Shown in pieces: positions 1 to 9,575 of a stretch of 64,000 nt of DNA. Under the pieces are notes generated by a model. The model did no database searches. It had not been told where the DNA came from and worked only from the letters and a program-made list of their open reading frames with translations. Position 1 is the stretch's first letter, and each line of letters opens with the position of its first letter. Origin of the DNA: Acidimangrovimonas pyrenivorans (GTDB lineage: Bacteria; Pseudomonadota; Alphaproteobacteria; Rhodobacterales; Rhodobacteraceae); NCBI RefSeq assembly GCF_042643245.1, contig NZ_JBHRSK010000002.1, positions 62,001-126,000 on the forward strand. Direction: 5' to 3'. A program made the position numbers and the translations under genes.

Positions 1-2134
1 GGAGCCCGTTCTCGTGGCATTGCGAGATGCCCTTGGTCACCGCGCTGCGCGGCGTGCTGTTCCAGCGCACCAGGTAGAGGCTCATGTCGACCGCCTGGCC
101 GACGATCAGCCCGTCCGACACCGCCAGCAGCGCCGGCGCGTCGACCAGAACCAGATCGTAATTGTGCTTCAGCGTCTCGATCATCGGTTCGAGCCAGCTT
201 GCCGCCAGTTCGTCGGCGACATCGGGCCGCGGGGTCGAGGCCGCGAGCACGTCGAAGCCGAGATCGGGGTCACGGTGGATCGCGTCATGCAGCGAGCAGG
301 TATTGGCGATGAAGCCGGCGAAATCGTGCTCGGCCTGCCAGCCGAAGGTGCGGTAGAGCGTGGCCCGGCGCAGGTCGCAATCGACCACGATCACCTTCTT
401 GCCCGACAGCGCCGCCATCCGTGCCAGCGACAGCGTCGTCGTCGTCTTGCCCTCGCCCGGCACCGAGGAGATCAGCATCACGCTGCGGGCCTCTTCCTTG
501 CCGTCGCGCAGCAAGAGCGAGGTGCGCAGGTGGCGGATGCGCTCGGCATAGAGGCCATAGGGGTTCTGGGCCAGCTCGCGCCAGGCGCCGAGCGGCGATT
601 TCCACGGCTCGCGCGGGATCGCGGCCAGCACCGGCAGGTCGGTCTCGCTCTCGACATCGCGGATCGAGCGGAAGGTGACCGAGGTCATCTCGAGGAAGAA
701 CACGAGCGCCAGGCCCAGCACCAGGCCGGTCATCCCGCCCAGCATCGTCATCAGCTTGGGCCGCGGCGAGACCGGCGCGGTCGGGACCGTCGCGTTCTCG
801 ATCAGCTTGGCATCGGCACGCTGCATCTGCTCCTGCGTCCGCGTGTCGGTCAGCCGGCCGAGCAGCTGCTCATAGGCCTGGCGCGCCGCCGCCGCCTCGC
901 GCTGGAGCTGGCGCAGCCCGATCGTGCTGCGCGACAGGTCGACGATCCGCGACTCCATCTTCTTGACGCTGTCCTGCAGCGTCGCCTCGCGGATACGGGC
1001 GATGTCGACATCGTTCTTGCGCTGGTCGACGATCTTCTGAACCTCGGCCTTGAGGTCCTTGCGCAGTCCCTCGATCTCGACCAGGAGACGCTGGCGCTCG
1101 GGATGGCCCGTGCCGTAACGCTGGGCCCAGATCGCATCCTGGCGCTGGCGGTCCATCAGGTCGGCATTGATCTTGTCCAGCGCCGGCGAGCTGACGATGT
1201 TGTTGACCGCGTCGATGCCCTGCTTGTCGATCACCGATTTGATCTGGTCATAGCGCGCCTCGGCCTGGATACGGTCGGCGCGGGCCGTCACCAGCTGGCT
1301 GTTGAGCTGGGCCAGCTGCTGGTTCGCGGCGTCGAGCGTGCCGCCATCGACCAGCAGGTTCTCGGCCCGGAACTTCTCGACCTTGGCCTCGGCTTGCTCG
1401 ACCTGCTTGCGAAGCTCGTCGACCCGGCTCGACAGAAAGCGGGTCGCGCTCTCGGCGGTGGCGCGGCGGCTGTCGAGCTGGGCCGAGATGTATTGCTCGG
1501 CGATGGTATTGGCCAGCAGCGCCGCCAGCTGCGGCTGGGTATTGGCGGCGTAGATATCGATGACGTAGGACTGGCCCTCGCGCCCGACCTTGAGGTTCTT
1601 GCTGATCTGCCAGACCAGCCGCTCGATCTTGCGCTGTTCGGGCGTCATCGCCCCCTCGGCCGCGCTGGGGGCCGGCGCCGGCTTGTTGAGGCCCAGCAGG
1701 CCCTTGACCTTGCTTTCCAGCTGCGCCGTCAGCGACGGCGCCTGATTGGCCGGGTCCATGCTGTCCAGCCGGTCCAGCCCGATCTTCCTGACCACCGACT
1801 CGATCAGCACGTTCGAGGTCAGAACCGAGACCTCGCTATTGACCACCTGGTCGTTGAGGGTGAGATCGGAGACCACGTCCTTCGAGGACGTCACCTGGCT
1901 CTTGCGGCTTTCGAGCATCACCTTGCTCATCGCACCGTATTTCGGGGTCACGAAATGGGTCGAGCCGCCGGCCAGGATCGCGCCCAGCAGGAAGGTGCCG
2001 ATCAGCATCATGCGCCGGCGCCAGACCATGCGGAACAATTCGCGCACGTCGACGCGCTCGGGCTCGTCCACTGACCCGCTCGAGCGACGACGCGATGCCG
2101 CAGCCCTCTCGAAGGGCAGCACCCTGCTGTTCAT
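1..2134 (-). CDS. Exopolysaccharide co-polymerase with C-terminal BY-kinase domain (Wzc/ExoP/GumC-like), 3' end cut by window
   Basis: An inner-membrane protein that sets polysaccharide chain length and couples it to autophosphorylation on tyrosine. About 711 codons are visible. The start at 2134 has AGGAGAG a few bases upstream. In order: a Wzz-type region with the first membrane helix near residues 38-58, a long coiled-coil periplasmic part (about 200-430), a second helix near 455-480, and a cytoplasmic kinase part. The kinase shows Walker A (SSVPGEGKTTTT, about residue 555), Walker A' (VIVVDCDLRRA) and Walker B (LVLVDAPALL, about 660). The tyrosine-rich tail, if present, lies beyond the edge. 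The downstream neighbour on the same strand is a Wzy-like polymerase, which supports an exopolysaccharide role. The exact polymer is unknown. Confidence 0.93.
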   Translation of the reverse strand, partial: MNSRVLPFERAAASRRRSSGSVDEPERVDVRELFRMVWRRRMMLIGTFLLGAILAGGSTHFVTPKYGAMSKVMLESRKSQVTSSKDVVSDLTLNDQVVNSEVSVLTSNVLIESVVRKIGLDRLDSMDPANQAPSLTAQLESKVKGLLGLNKPAPAPSAAEGAMTPEQRKIERLVWQISKNLKVGREGQSYVIDIYAANTQPQLAALLANTIAEQYISAQLDSRRATAESATRFLSSRVDELRKQVEQAEAKVEKFRAENLLVDGGTLDAANQQLAQLNSQLVTARADRIQAEARYDQIKSVIDKQGIDAVNNIVSSPALDKINADLMDRQRQDAIWAQRYGTGHPERQRLLVEIEGLRKDLKAEVQKIVDQRKNDVDIARIREATLQDSVKKMESRIVDLSRSTIGLRQLQREAAAARQAYEQLLGRLTDTRTQEQMQRADAKLIENATVPTAPVSPRPKLMTMLGGMTGLVLGLALVFFLEMTSVTFRSIRDVESETDLPVLAAIPREPWKSPLGAWRELAQNPYGLYAERIRHLRTSLLLRDGKEEARSVMLISSVPGEGKTTTTLSLARMAALSGKKVIVVDCDLRRATLYRTFGWQAEHDFAGFIANTCSLHDAIHRDPDLGFDVLAASTPRPDVADELAASWLEPMIETLKHNYDLVLVDAPALLAVSDGLIVGQAVDMSLYLVRWNSTPRSAVTKGISQCHENGL

Positions 2135-2342
2135 CCCAGTCTCTCCTTGGCAGGGGCCCGTTCCGTCGGCGCGCACGCACCAAGAAAGCCCGGTTCCCAC
2201 CCGCCGTCCGCCAAAGGCGCCCCCAAGAAGGCATCTTGTCCCGGATCGGGGCCGCAGGTCAAACGCTGTGTCGCGACGGGAGCGGATTTGCCGAATGCGG
2301 GGCCACAATCTGCCTGTCAGCGCGCTTATTGACGGCGAGCCT

Positions 2343-3761
2343 TCACCAATCGTCGCGCATCCCGCGGTGCAGTTCGCGCCGCGATTCTATCACCGCGCCG
2401 CGCGACAGGCCGCTGGCCAACCCGGCCAGGGCGAAGAAGAAGACGCCCAGGTCCGGCGTCGGCGCGGTCAGCATGGCCGAGATCAGCAGCGCGAAGCAGC
2501 CCGCCTTGAGCCCGCCGATCGCGGCCGCCCGGTCGGGGTCGAGCTGGGCCGGCGCCGGCGCCCGGCCAAGGCTGGCGAAGAAGCCCGCGAACAGCGCCGT
2601 GCCGATCAGCCCGATGCTGCCCAGGCAGGCCAGCAGCCAGTTCGAGGCACGCATGCTGCCCAGCCCCGCCCCCATCAGCCAGGTCTCGGTGAAGTTGACC
2701 CAGGCCTGGGCATTCCAGCTCATCCGCTCGACGCCCGAGGCGGTGCCGAGCTTGTCGAACAGGGCGCGGTTGAGGAAATCGCTCACCGGCCCGACCAGCT
2801 CGTAGGCCGCGACCAGCACCAGGAAGGCCAGCCAGAGCGTAACCGCCACACCGACGGTCAGCGCCGCGGACCGGCGGTTGATGCGGCGGTCGAGATGGCG
2901 GGCGACGGCAAACCCGGCATAGGCGACCAGGAAGGCCATCGCGGCGACATAGGCCGAGGACGAGGTCGAACGGACCAGCACGAAGGCGGTCAGCAGCAGG
3001 CACCAGGCGGCCAGCGCAGAGCGCCCCGCCCTCAGCCAGTAATGCAGCCAGAAGCCGAACAGGCCGAGCGTGTAATAGCCGAAGGCGGAGGCCTCGGGAA
3101 AGCCGCCGACCATGCGCTTGAGCCCGGCCATGCTGACCTCGGTCAGCATCGCGTAATTGGCGGTGCGGAGGAAATCGAGCAGCTGCGGCAGGCCGACATC
3201 GTGGCTGAGCACGTCGAGGATGCCGAGCCCGACATGGACGAAGGTCGCCGCTGCCATGCCCTTGACCACCACCTTGCCGTCGGGATGCTGGCGGAACACC
3301 GTTGCCAGGGCGAAGAAGGCGGCGGCGTCGATGTAGATGCGGAACAACTGGGTCAGGTTGCCGGTCGTCGGGCGCAACGGGATCGAGACGATGCTGGACT
3401 GGTTCTTGACCCGGGCGATGGCGAAGACCTCGGTCTGGCCGACGAAGAGCCGCGGAAAGAACAGCGCGGCGACAGTGCAGAACACCACCAGCAGCAGCAG
3501 GTAGAAGCCGGGCCGGAACGGCCGCATCGAGCCGAGCAGCCGCGCCGGCGCGTCCTTCTGCATCCACAGCAGCACGAACAACGCCAGGGCGCAGAAATCG
3601 CGCATGATGATCGAGGCGCCGCCCGCCGCCGGCAGGTTGAAGGCCGCCGCCGCCCCGAAAGGCGTGACGGCCAGGAACAGCCACAGCCCGCGATAGGGGC
3701 CTTTCACCGCCAGCGCGACGATCACCGCGAGGGCCAGGAAAGTGGTCGGAACGATCTGCAT
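2343..3761 (-). CDS. O-antigen ligase/polymerase-like (Wzy) membrane protein
   Basis: A 472-residue, very hydrophobic protein with roughly 11-12 membrane segments and a larger extracytoplasmic loop in the second half (VGPVSDFLNRALFDKLGTAS region). This is the layout of Wzy/WaaL-type polymerases that join polysaccharide repeat units in the periplasm. The start ATG has AAAGAGG five bases upstream. It lies upstream of the co-polymerase/kinase gene, 208 bp away on the same strand, as in many Wzx/Wzy exopolysaccharide clusters. Family assignment rests on topology and neighbours, because these proteins share little sequence. A short C-terminus rich in Arg follows the last helix. Confidence 0.8.
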   Translation of the reverse strand: MQIVPTTFLALAVIVALAVKGPYRGLWLFLAVTPFGAAAAFNLPAAGGASIIMRDFCALALFVLLWMQKDAPARLLGSMRPFRPGFYLLLLVVFCTVAALFFPRLFVGQTEVFAIARVKNQSSIVSIPLRPTTGNLTQLFRIYIDAAAFFALATVFRQHPDGKVVVKGMAAATFVHVGLGILDVLSHDVGLPQLLDFLRTANYAMLTEVSMAGLKRMVGGFPEASAFGYYTLGLFGFWLHYWLRAGRSALAAWCLLLTAFVLVRSTSSSAYVAAMAFLVAYAGFAVARHLDRRINRRSAALTVGVAVTLWLAFLVLVAAYELVGPVSDFLNRALFDKLGTASGVERMSWNAQAWVNFTETWLMGAGLGSMRASNWLLACLGSIGLIGTALFAGFFASLGRAPAPAQLDPDRAAAIGGLKAGCFALLISAMLTAPTPDLGVFFFALAGLASGLSRGAVIESRRELHRGMRDDW

Positions 3762-3898
3762 GCGTGCCTCTTTCGGGCCGCCCCGGCAGGGGGCGGACAG
3801 GTTCGGCGCAGCATAGCGTCCGCTCGCGAAAAAACGAGCGGCGGAGGGATGAAAAAACGCGTAGCATGGGTGCCAATCCGCTCCAAAGACGAATCCCC

Positions 3899-5623
3899 AT
3901 GATCCGCCGATATTTCCTGCCCCTTCTTCTGGGTGCTGCCCTGCCCCTCGCCGCCGCGGCTCCCGCCGCCGCGCTCGACCTGCGCGGCCCGGCGCTGGCT
4001 GCGGATTCGAATTTCGGACAGGGCTGGAGTCCCGAGATGCTGGCGGCGGCCCAGGGCCTGGGCGTGCGCGCCCTGCGCGACGCGGTCTACTGGAGCCTGG
4101 TCGAGCGTGACGGCGAATTCCACTTCGACCGCAAGCGCACCAGCTATCCCGACAAGGTCGCCGCGGCGGGGCTGCGGATGAGCCTGGTGGTCAATAACGG
4201 CCATCCCGACTACGACGACGGCAAGACGCCGCACAGCAAGCGCGCCGTCGCCGCCTTCGCCCGCGACGCGGCCGAAACCGTGAAGCGTTTCCCGGTCATC
4301 GACTCGGTCGAGGTCGGCAACGAGTTCAACAGCGCCAATTTCGTCGACGGCCCGGTCAAGGAGGGCGGGCTGAGCCAGCGCGTCGCCTATTACGCCGCCT
4401 TGCTCAAGGCGACCCATGACGCGGTCAAGGCGGCGCGGCCCGAGGTCCGGATCCTCGGCGGCGGGGTGCATTCGATTCCGGTCGGCTATCTGCAGCGGCT
4501 CTTCGCACTGGGGGCGGCGGCGGACATGGACGCCCTGGCGCTTCACCCCTATTCGACCCCGCCGGAGCAGCTCGCCCGCCAGATCGCGGTGCTGCGCCGG
4601 CTGCCGCAGGCCGCCGAGATGCCGATCGAGGTGACCGAGTTCGGCACCACCGATGCCGCCGCCGCGCCGGGCTTCCTGCTGCGCAACTATTGCCAGATGG
4701 CACTGAGCGGGGTCAGCCGGGCGGTCTGGTTCCCGCTCAACGCCCGCGGCGACGGGCTCGAGCCGCTGGTCGACGACACCGGCGCCGCCACCCCGACGGG
4801 CCGCGCCTATGCCACCGCCGCGCGGCTGCTGGAAGGCAAGCCGGTAAGCGATGCCGCCCCCGACCCCTTCACCTATGCCTGCCAGTTCGGCGACCGGGCG
4901 CTGGTGATCTGGGGCGCGCCTCGGGCGCTGCATCTGGGCCGGAGCGACCTGCAGGCCTTCGACCCCAGCGGCGCCCCGCTCGCCCCCAGCCTGCTGCAGC
5001 TGTCCGAGACCGACCCGATCCTGGTCACCGGCGAGAGCCCCTTCGTGCTTGGCACCGACGTCACGCTGGGGCCGCAGCGGCTGATCGCCGACAGCTACGA
5101 CCAATACGCCTTTCCCGGCGGCCGCACCGAAGACGGCTTCGACCGCTACGTGCTGGCCGGCGGCAAGCGCGTCGAACTGGAGATGCGGCCGGGGCAGGAG
5201 GCGCCGGGCCGGCCCTGGACGCCCTACCTCGCCGCCGCCGACAATCCATGGGTTCGGCTGCAGGCCCGGTCGCTGCTGCCCGGCGGCAGCTCCGACCGGC
5301 CCGAGATGATCGTCCAGAGCTTCACCGCCCCGCACGCCATGACCCTGCGCGCCGAGGCCCGCTTCACCCCGGCCCAGCGCAGCGCCGACGGCATCGAGGT
5401 GACGGTCGCGCTGAACGACCGGGTGCTGTTCCGGGGCGTGGGCAAGGATCCGCAGGTCTTCGACGGCAAGCCGCTGACGCTGAAGGCCGGCGACACCCTG
5501 AGCTTCACCGTCGGCCCGAACGGCAACGCCAAGGGCGATGTCACCGCCTATCGCATCACCCTGCGCCGGGCCGCGCCCGCCGAAGGCACCGCGGCCGGCA
5601 CCGGGAGCGGCCCGGCCGACTAG
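3899..5623 (+). CDS. Secreted glycoside hydrolase, clan A TIM barrel (GH39-like)
   Basis: 574 residues with a signal peptide (MIRRYFLPLLLGAALPLAAA, likely cut after an AxA near residue 24). The barrel domain carries the two carboxylates of clan A enzymes: the acid/base in VEVGNEF (Glu142) and the nucleophile in EVTEFGT (Glu247). A beta-rich C-terminal part from about residue 430 resembles a carbohydrate-binding module. It probably cuts or trims a polysaccharide in the periplasm or outside the cell. Substrate is unknown. It is transcribed divergently from the Wzy-like gene and converges with the GT4 gene, with the two stop codons overlapping, so it sits inside the exopolysaccharide group. The ribosome site is weak. 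Confidence 0.8.
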   Translation: MIRRYFLPLLLGAALPLAAAAPAAALDLRGPALAADSNFGQGWSPEMLAAAQGLGVRALRDAVYWSLVERDGEFHFDRKRTSYPDKVAAAGLRMSLVVNNGHPDYDDGKTPHSKRAVAAFARDAAETVKRFPVIDSVEVGNEFNSANFVDGPVKEGGLSQRVAYYAALLKATHDAVKAARPEVRILGGGVHSIPVGYLQRLFALGAAADMDALALHPYSTPPEQLARQIAVLRRLPQAAEMPIEVTEFGTTDAAAAPGFLLRNYCQMALSGVSRAVWFPLNARGDGLEPLVDDTGAATPTGRAYATAARLLEGKPVSDAAPDPFTYACQFGDRALVIWGAPRALHLGRSDLQAFDPSGAPLAPSLLQLSETDPILVTGESPFVLGTDVTLGPQRLIADSYDQYAFPGGRTEDGFDRYVLAGGKRVELEMRPGQEAPGRPWTPYLAAADNPWVRLQARSLLPGGSSDRPEMIVQSFTAPHAMTLRAEARFTPAQRSADGIEVTVALNDRVLFRGVGKDPQVFDGKPLTLKAGDTLSFTVGPNGNAKGDVTAYRITLRRAAPAEGTAAGTGSGPAD

Positions 5624-6852
5624 GACAGTCCCCGGCCGCTCATGCCGTCATAGAGCCCGAGCAGGTCGCCGATCCAGCTCTCCGGCGTGTTGGCCAGCGC
5701 CACCACGCGGTCGAAGCCGCGCCGGCTGATCCTCGCGACCGCGTCATCGGACAGGGCGCGGAACCGCTGCAGCGCCGCGGCCAGATCGCCGGGCCGGGCC
5801 ATGTCGAAGCCGAGGCCGAGGCCGTTGTCGACGATCTCCGGCGCCAGCAGCGCCGAATTGGCCACCAGCACCGGCAGCCCGCTCTGCGACGCCTCGGCGA
5901 CGACCAGCCCGAAGGGCTCGGCATGGCGCGACGGCACGACCACCGCCCGGGCCCGCGCCGCCAGCCGGGCGATGCCGGCCCGGTCCTGCCAGCCGGCGAA
6001 CGCCACCTCCGGGTGCGCGGCTTCCAGCTCGGCCCGCAGCGCGCCCTCGCCGGCCACGGTCAGCGGCATTTCCGCCTGCGCCGCCGCGGCGACCAGCTCG
6101 CGCACGCCCTTGTCGGCCTCGACCCGGCCGACGAAAAGCAGCCGGTCATTGCGCTCGGCTTCGATCCGGTGGTCGGTATAGGGGGTGACGGGATTGCGGA
6201 CCACGTGCAGCCGCTCGGCCGCATAGCCGCCCAGCTCCATCAGCGGCACCATACCGGGATGGATGATGGCGATCCCGCCCCAGTCCAGACGCTGGTCGAA
6301 GGCGCGCAACAGCCCGGCATGGCGCGCCACCCGCCACAGCTTGTGAACATAGCTGCGCTTGTCGCAATTCGTGGTCAGGCAATCGAGGCCCAGCGGCCGG
6401 CGCCGGCAGGGCACGCCGCGCTTGTAGTCGGTGAAGACGCTGTTCGGGCAGGCCAGGAACAGATCATGGGCATGGGCCAGCACCCGCGGCGCCACCTTCT
6501 GCAGCGCGGTGAAGATCGAGGGCGAGAGGATCTGGCTCCAGACATGGACGTGGTAGACCGTCGCGGGCGTGTCGCGCTCGGCGATCAGCGCGGCCAGCGC
6601 GTCGCGGGCCTGCGTATTGTAAAGCCCCGCCGTCGCCGCCTGCCATTTCGGCTGTTGCAGCAGCCGGGCGCCGCCGACCGGCACCACCTCGACGCCGATC
6701 TCGGCCAGTTCCGGGTTGCCGCCGTCGTCACCGGTGAACAGGGTGACGTCGATCCCCCGCGCCCGCAGCATCCGCGCCGAGAGCAGCGCCAGCCCGGTCG
6801 CCCCGCCGCGCGCGGTGCTGGAATCGTTGACGATGACGACATGGCGGCTCAT
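5620..6852 (-). CDS. Glycosyltransferase family 4
   Basis: 410 residues with a GT-B fold. The N-terminal domain shows a glycine-rich loop (STARGGATGLAL). The C-terminal donor-binding domain shows VGRVEADKGVRELVAAA and the E-x7-E type segment EPFGLVVAEASQSGLPVLV. It transfers a sugar from a nucleotide donor during polysaccharide assembly in the cytoplasm. A four-cysteine segment between residues about 130 and 165 (ACPN, PCRR, DCLTTNC) is shared with a GT4 subgroup. The stop overlaps the stop of the convergent glycoside hydrolase gene by three bases. About 230 bp follow upstream with no gene and only a weak SD. Confidence 0.85.
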   Translation of the reverse strand: MSRHVVIVNDSSTARGGATGLALLSARMLRARGIDVTLFTGDDGGNPELAEIGVEVVPVGGARLLQQPKWQAATAGLYNTQARDALAALIAERDTPATVYHVHVWSQILSPSIFTALQKVAPRVLAHAHDLFLACPNSVFTDYKRGVPCRRRPLGLDCLTTNCDKRSYVHKLWRVARHAGLLRAFDQRLDWGGIAIIHPGMVPLMELGGYAAERLHVVRNPVTPYTDHRIEAERNDRLLFVGRVEADKGVRELVAAAAQAEMPLTVAGEGALRAELEAAHPEVAFAGWQDRAGIARLAARARAVVVPSRHAEPFGLVVAEASQSGLPVLVANSALLAPEIVDNGLGLGFDMARPGDLAAALQRFRALSDDAVARISRRGFDRVVALANTPESWIGDLLGLYDGMSGRGLS

Positions 6853-7082
6853 CGGCGGGCCTTGGGTTGGGAAACGGAGCGGAGGGGCATGCGGCGTCCT
6901 GTCTGGTCGGCGCAGAGCCTAGCCCGGATATCTTGTGAAAAATATGGTGTTGTGGCGATGTTGGGCGGGAAATTCGCGGCTATGGCGGGGACTGCTGGCA
7001 ATAGCGCGCCAGGCGGAGGTTCGAGACAGCGCAACGGGGGGGCCGACCTGTCGAAGCTTCGGCCACGGCCCCCGTCTCTCCC

Positions 7083-7328
7083 CTAGCCGCCCTTCATGTA
7101 GGGCATCAGCACCACCTCGCTGTCGGGCTTGATCGGGGTGAACCAGGCCTCGCGGTAGATGCGGCCGTCGAGCGCGAGGGAGACCCCGCGCTCGATCTGC
7201 GGTTTCAGGCCGGGATAGTCGGCCGAAAGCTTGTCGAGCAACTCCTTGAAGTTGCGCGCCTCGACCTCGACTTCCGCCTGCCCGTCGGTGGCATGGCGCA
7301 AAGAGCCCCAGATCGCCACCTTGACCAT
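7083..7328 (-). CDS. MoaD/ThiS-family sulfur-carrier protein, last gene of a molybdenum hydroxylase operon
   Basis: 81 residues with the size and spacing of a beta-grasp ubiquitin-like protein, ending in the exposed Gly-Gly (MKGG) that is adenylated and thiocarboxylated in MoaD and ThiS. The start lies two bases after the stop of the Mo-binding subunit gene, so the two are co-transcribed. A dedicated sulfur carrier next to a hydroxylase could supply molybdopterin synthesis or sulfuration of its cofactor. That is inference from position. No matching MoaE, MoeB or XdhC gene is in the window. Confidence 0.8.
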   Translation of the reverse strand: MVKVAIWGSLRHATDGQAEVEVEARNFKELLDKLSADYPGLKPQIERGVSLALDGRIYREAWFTPIKPDSEVVLMPYMKGG

Positions 7329-7330
7329 AC

Positions 7331-9574
7331 TCAGCCCTTCGCCATCAGCGCCGACAGGATCCGCGGCGGCGACATCGGCAGTTCGGTCAGCCGGACATCC
7401 GCCGCCCGCGACACCGCGTTCGAGATCGCCGCCAGCGGCGGCACGATCGAGGTCTCGCCGACCCCGCGCACGCCGTAGGGATGGCCCGGGTTGGGCACTT
7501 CGAGGATCACCGTGTCGATCTTCGGCAGGTCCGAGGCGACCGGAATACGGTAGTCGAGGAAGCCCGGGTTCTGCAGCCGGCCGTCCTCGCCATAGATGTA
7601 TTCCTCGTTCAGCGCCCAGCCGATGCCCTGGGCGGCGCCGCCCTGCATCTGGCCCTCGACATAGGCGGGATGGATCGCCTTGCCGGCATCCTGGAACACC
7701 GTGTAGCGCAGCACCTTGGTGGCGCCGGTCTCGGGATCGACTTCGATGTCGCAGAGATGGACGCCGAAGCTGACCCCGGCGCCGTCGGCATTGGCCTCGT
7801 GATGGCCGGCGATCGGGCCGCCGGTCTGGAACGAGACCGCCGCGATCTCGGCCAGGGTCATCGGCGGGAACTTGCCCGCGTTCGGCCCCGCCGGCACCGC
7901 CGCGCCGTCGACCCATTCCACCGCCTCGGGATCGATGCCCCAGATCTTGGCCGCCCGCGAGCACATCTTCTTGATGGCATCCCGCGCCGCCTTGATCGTC
8001 GCCAGGCCGACGGTGAAGGTCACCCGGCTGCCGTCGGTGGTGTCGGAAAAGCCGATGCTGGTGGTGTCGGCGACGATGGTGCGGACATGCTCGTAGGGGA
8101 TGCCCAGCTCCTCGGCCGCGATCATCGAGATCGAGGCACGGCTGCCGCCGATATCCGGGTTGCCCTCGGTCACGTTGACGGTGCCGTCGGTGTTGACGCT
8201 CAGCGTCACGCTGGTGTTGCCGCCGAAGTTGAACCAGAAGCCGCAGGACAGGCCCCGGCCCTGGTTCGGACCCAGCGGCGCGGTGTAATGCGGATGGGCC
8301 TTGGCGGCCTCCAGCGTCGCCCGCAGGCCGATATCCTCGAAGGTGACGCCGTAGCTCGACTTGGTGCCCTTGCTGGCGGCGTTCTTGAGCCGGACGTCGA
8401 GCGGGTCGAGCCCCAACTCCTGGCACAGCTCGTCGACGACGCTTTCGACCGCATAGATCGCCGTCGGCGCGCCCGGCGCGCGATAGGAGATCTCCTTCGG
8501 CCGGTTGGTCAGCGCGTTCAGGCCGTAGGTCCGCACCGCGTCGAGGTCATAGGGCGCGAAGGCGGCCTGGGCGCCCATCTCGCAGGTGCTGTTGGGGTAG
8601 CAGCCGCCGGAATAGCGCAGCGTCGCCTCGGCCGCGGTGATGCGGCCGTCCCTGGTCATGCCGATCTTGACGTCGGTCGAGGTGTGGACGGTCGGGCCCG
8701 AGGCGCGGAACACCTCTTCGCGGCTCATCACCAGCTTGACCGGCCTCCCCGCCTTGCGCGACAGCGCCAGCGCGACCGGCTCGATGAAGACCGTGGTCTT
8801 GCCGCCGAAGCCGCCGCCGATCTCGGACGGGGTCACCTTGAGCTGGCTCTCGTCCATCTCCAGGATCCCGGCGCAGAGTTCGCGCACCAGGTACTGGCCC
8901 TGGGTGCAGACCCAGAGCTCGCCACGGCCGTCCGGCCCCATCGAGGCGAGGCAGGCATGCGGCTCGATATAGCCCTGGTGGGTGGCGGCGGTGCGGAAAC
9001 TGCGGCTGATGATCTTGTCGGCCTTGGCAAAGCCGGCCTCGAGATCGCCATGGCCGAACTCGCAGTAATTGGTGACGTTGGCGGTATGGCCCGCCGGCAC
9101 CGTCTCCTGCACCCGGCCCTCCAGCACCACCGGCGCGTCGGGCTGCATCGCCGCGTCGACATCGGTGACATGGGGCAGGACCTCGTAGTCCACCTCGATC
9201 GCGGCCAGCGCCGCCTTGGCGGCCTGGGCCGAGGTCGCGGCGACGGCAGCGACGGCATGGCCGTCATAGAGCACCTTGTCGCGGGCCAGGCAATTGTCCT
9301 GGGTGTCGCGCAGGCCCATGTCGTCGGGCAGGCCGAAATCGGCCGAGGTGACCACGGCCTTGACGCCGGGCAGCGCCGCGGCCTTCGAAGTGTCGATCCT
9401 GACGATCCTGGCATGCGCATGCGGGCTGCGCAGGATGCGCCCCACCAGCATGCCGGGCGCGGTCAGGTCGGCGCCATAGAGCGCCCGGCCGGTGACCTTG
9501 TCGATGCCGTCGGGACGGGCCGGGCGCGAGCCGACCACCTTGAAATCGCGCTTCTGGTATTCGTCGAAAGCCAT
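7331..9574 (-). CDS. Molybdenum hydroxylase large subunit (xanthine dehydrogenase/CoxL family)
   Basis: 747 residues. It binds the molybdopterin cytosine dinucleotide cofactor and hydroxylates a substrate at an activated carbon. The N-terminal a/b-hammerhead domain (about 20-135) is followed by the two Mo-binding domains. Visible landmarks are GGGFGGKT near residue 250, the active-site loop SYRAPGAP near 365, and GVRGVGETS near 705, whose Glu corresponds to the base Glu of the xanthine dehydrogenase family. The loop is not the Cys-containing AYXCSFR of true CO dehydrogenase, so a CO role is unlikely. The substrate cannot be read from sequence. It is the third gene of an operon in the order FAD, 2Fe-2S, Mo subunit. 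Confidence 0.92.
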   Translation of the reverse strand: MAFDEYQKRDFKVVGSRPARPDGIDKVTGRALYGADLTAPGMLVGRILRSPHAHARIVRIDTSKAAALPGVKAVVTSADFGLPDDMGLRDTQDNCLARDKVLYDGHAVAAVAATSAQAAKAALAAIEVDYEVLPHVTDVDAAMQPDAPVVLEGRVQETVPAGHTANVTNYCEFGHGDLEAGFAKADKIISRSFRTAATHQGYIEPHACLASMGPDGRGELWVCTQGQYLVRELCAGILEMDESQLKVTPSEIGGGFGGKTTVFIEPVALALSRKAGRPVKLVMSREEVFRASGPTVHTSTDVKIGMTRDGRITAAEATLRYSGGCYPNSTCEMGAQAAFAPYDLDAVRTYGLNALTNRPKEISYRAPGAPTAIYAVESVVDELCQELGLDPLDVRLKNAASKGTKSSYGVTFEDIGLRATLEAAKAHPHYTAPLGPNQGRGLSCGFWFNFGGNTSVTLSVNTDGTVNVTEGNPDIGGSRASISMIAAEELGIPYEHVRTIVADTTSIGFSDTTDGSRVTFTVGLATIKAARDAIKKMCSRAAKIWGIDPEAVEWVDGAAVPAGPNAGKFPPMTLAEIAAVSFQTGGPIAGHHEANADGAGVSFGVHLCDIEVDPETGATKVLRYTVFQDAGKAIHPAYVEGQMQGGAAQGIGWALNEEYIYGEDGRLQNPGFLDYRIPVASDLPKIDTVILEVPNPGHPYGVRGVGETSIVPPLAAISNAVSRAADVRLTELPMSPPRILSALMAKG

Positions 9575-9575
9575 C

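Noticed and set aside
14..2074. Long plus-strand open frame opposite the co-polymerase/kinase gene
   Set aside because: It is the antisense shadow of a GC-rich gene: the translation is Arg/His/Gln-rich with no domain, while the minus strand encodes Wzz and BY-kinase motifs.
7331..9574. Carbon monoxide dehydrogenase
   Set aside because: The active-site loop lacks the AYXCSFR cysteine of the true enzyme.
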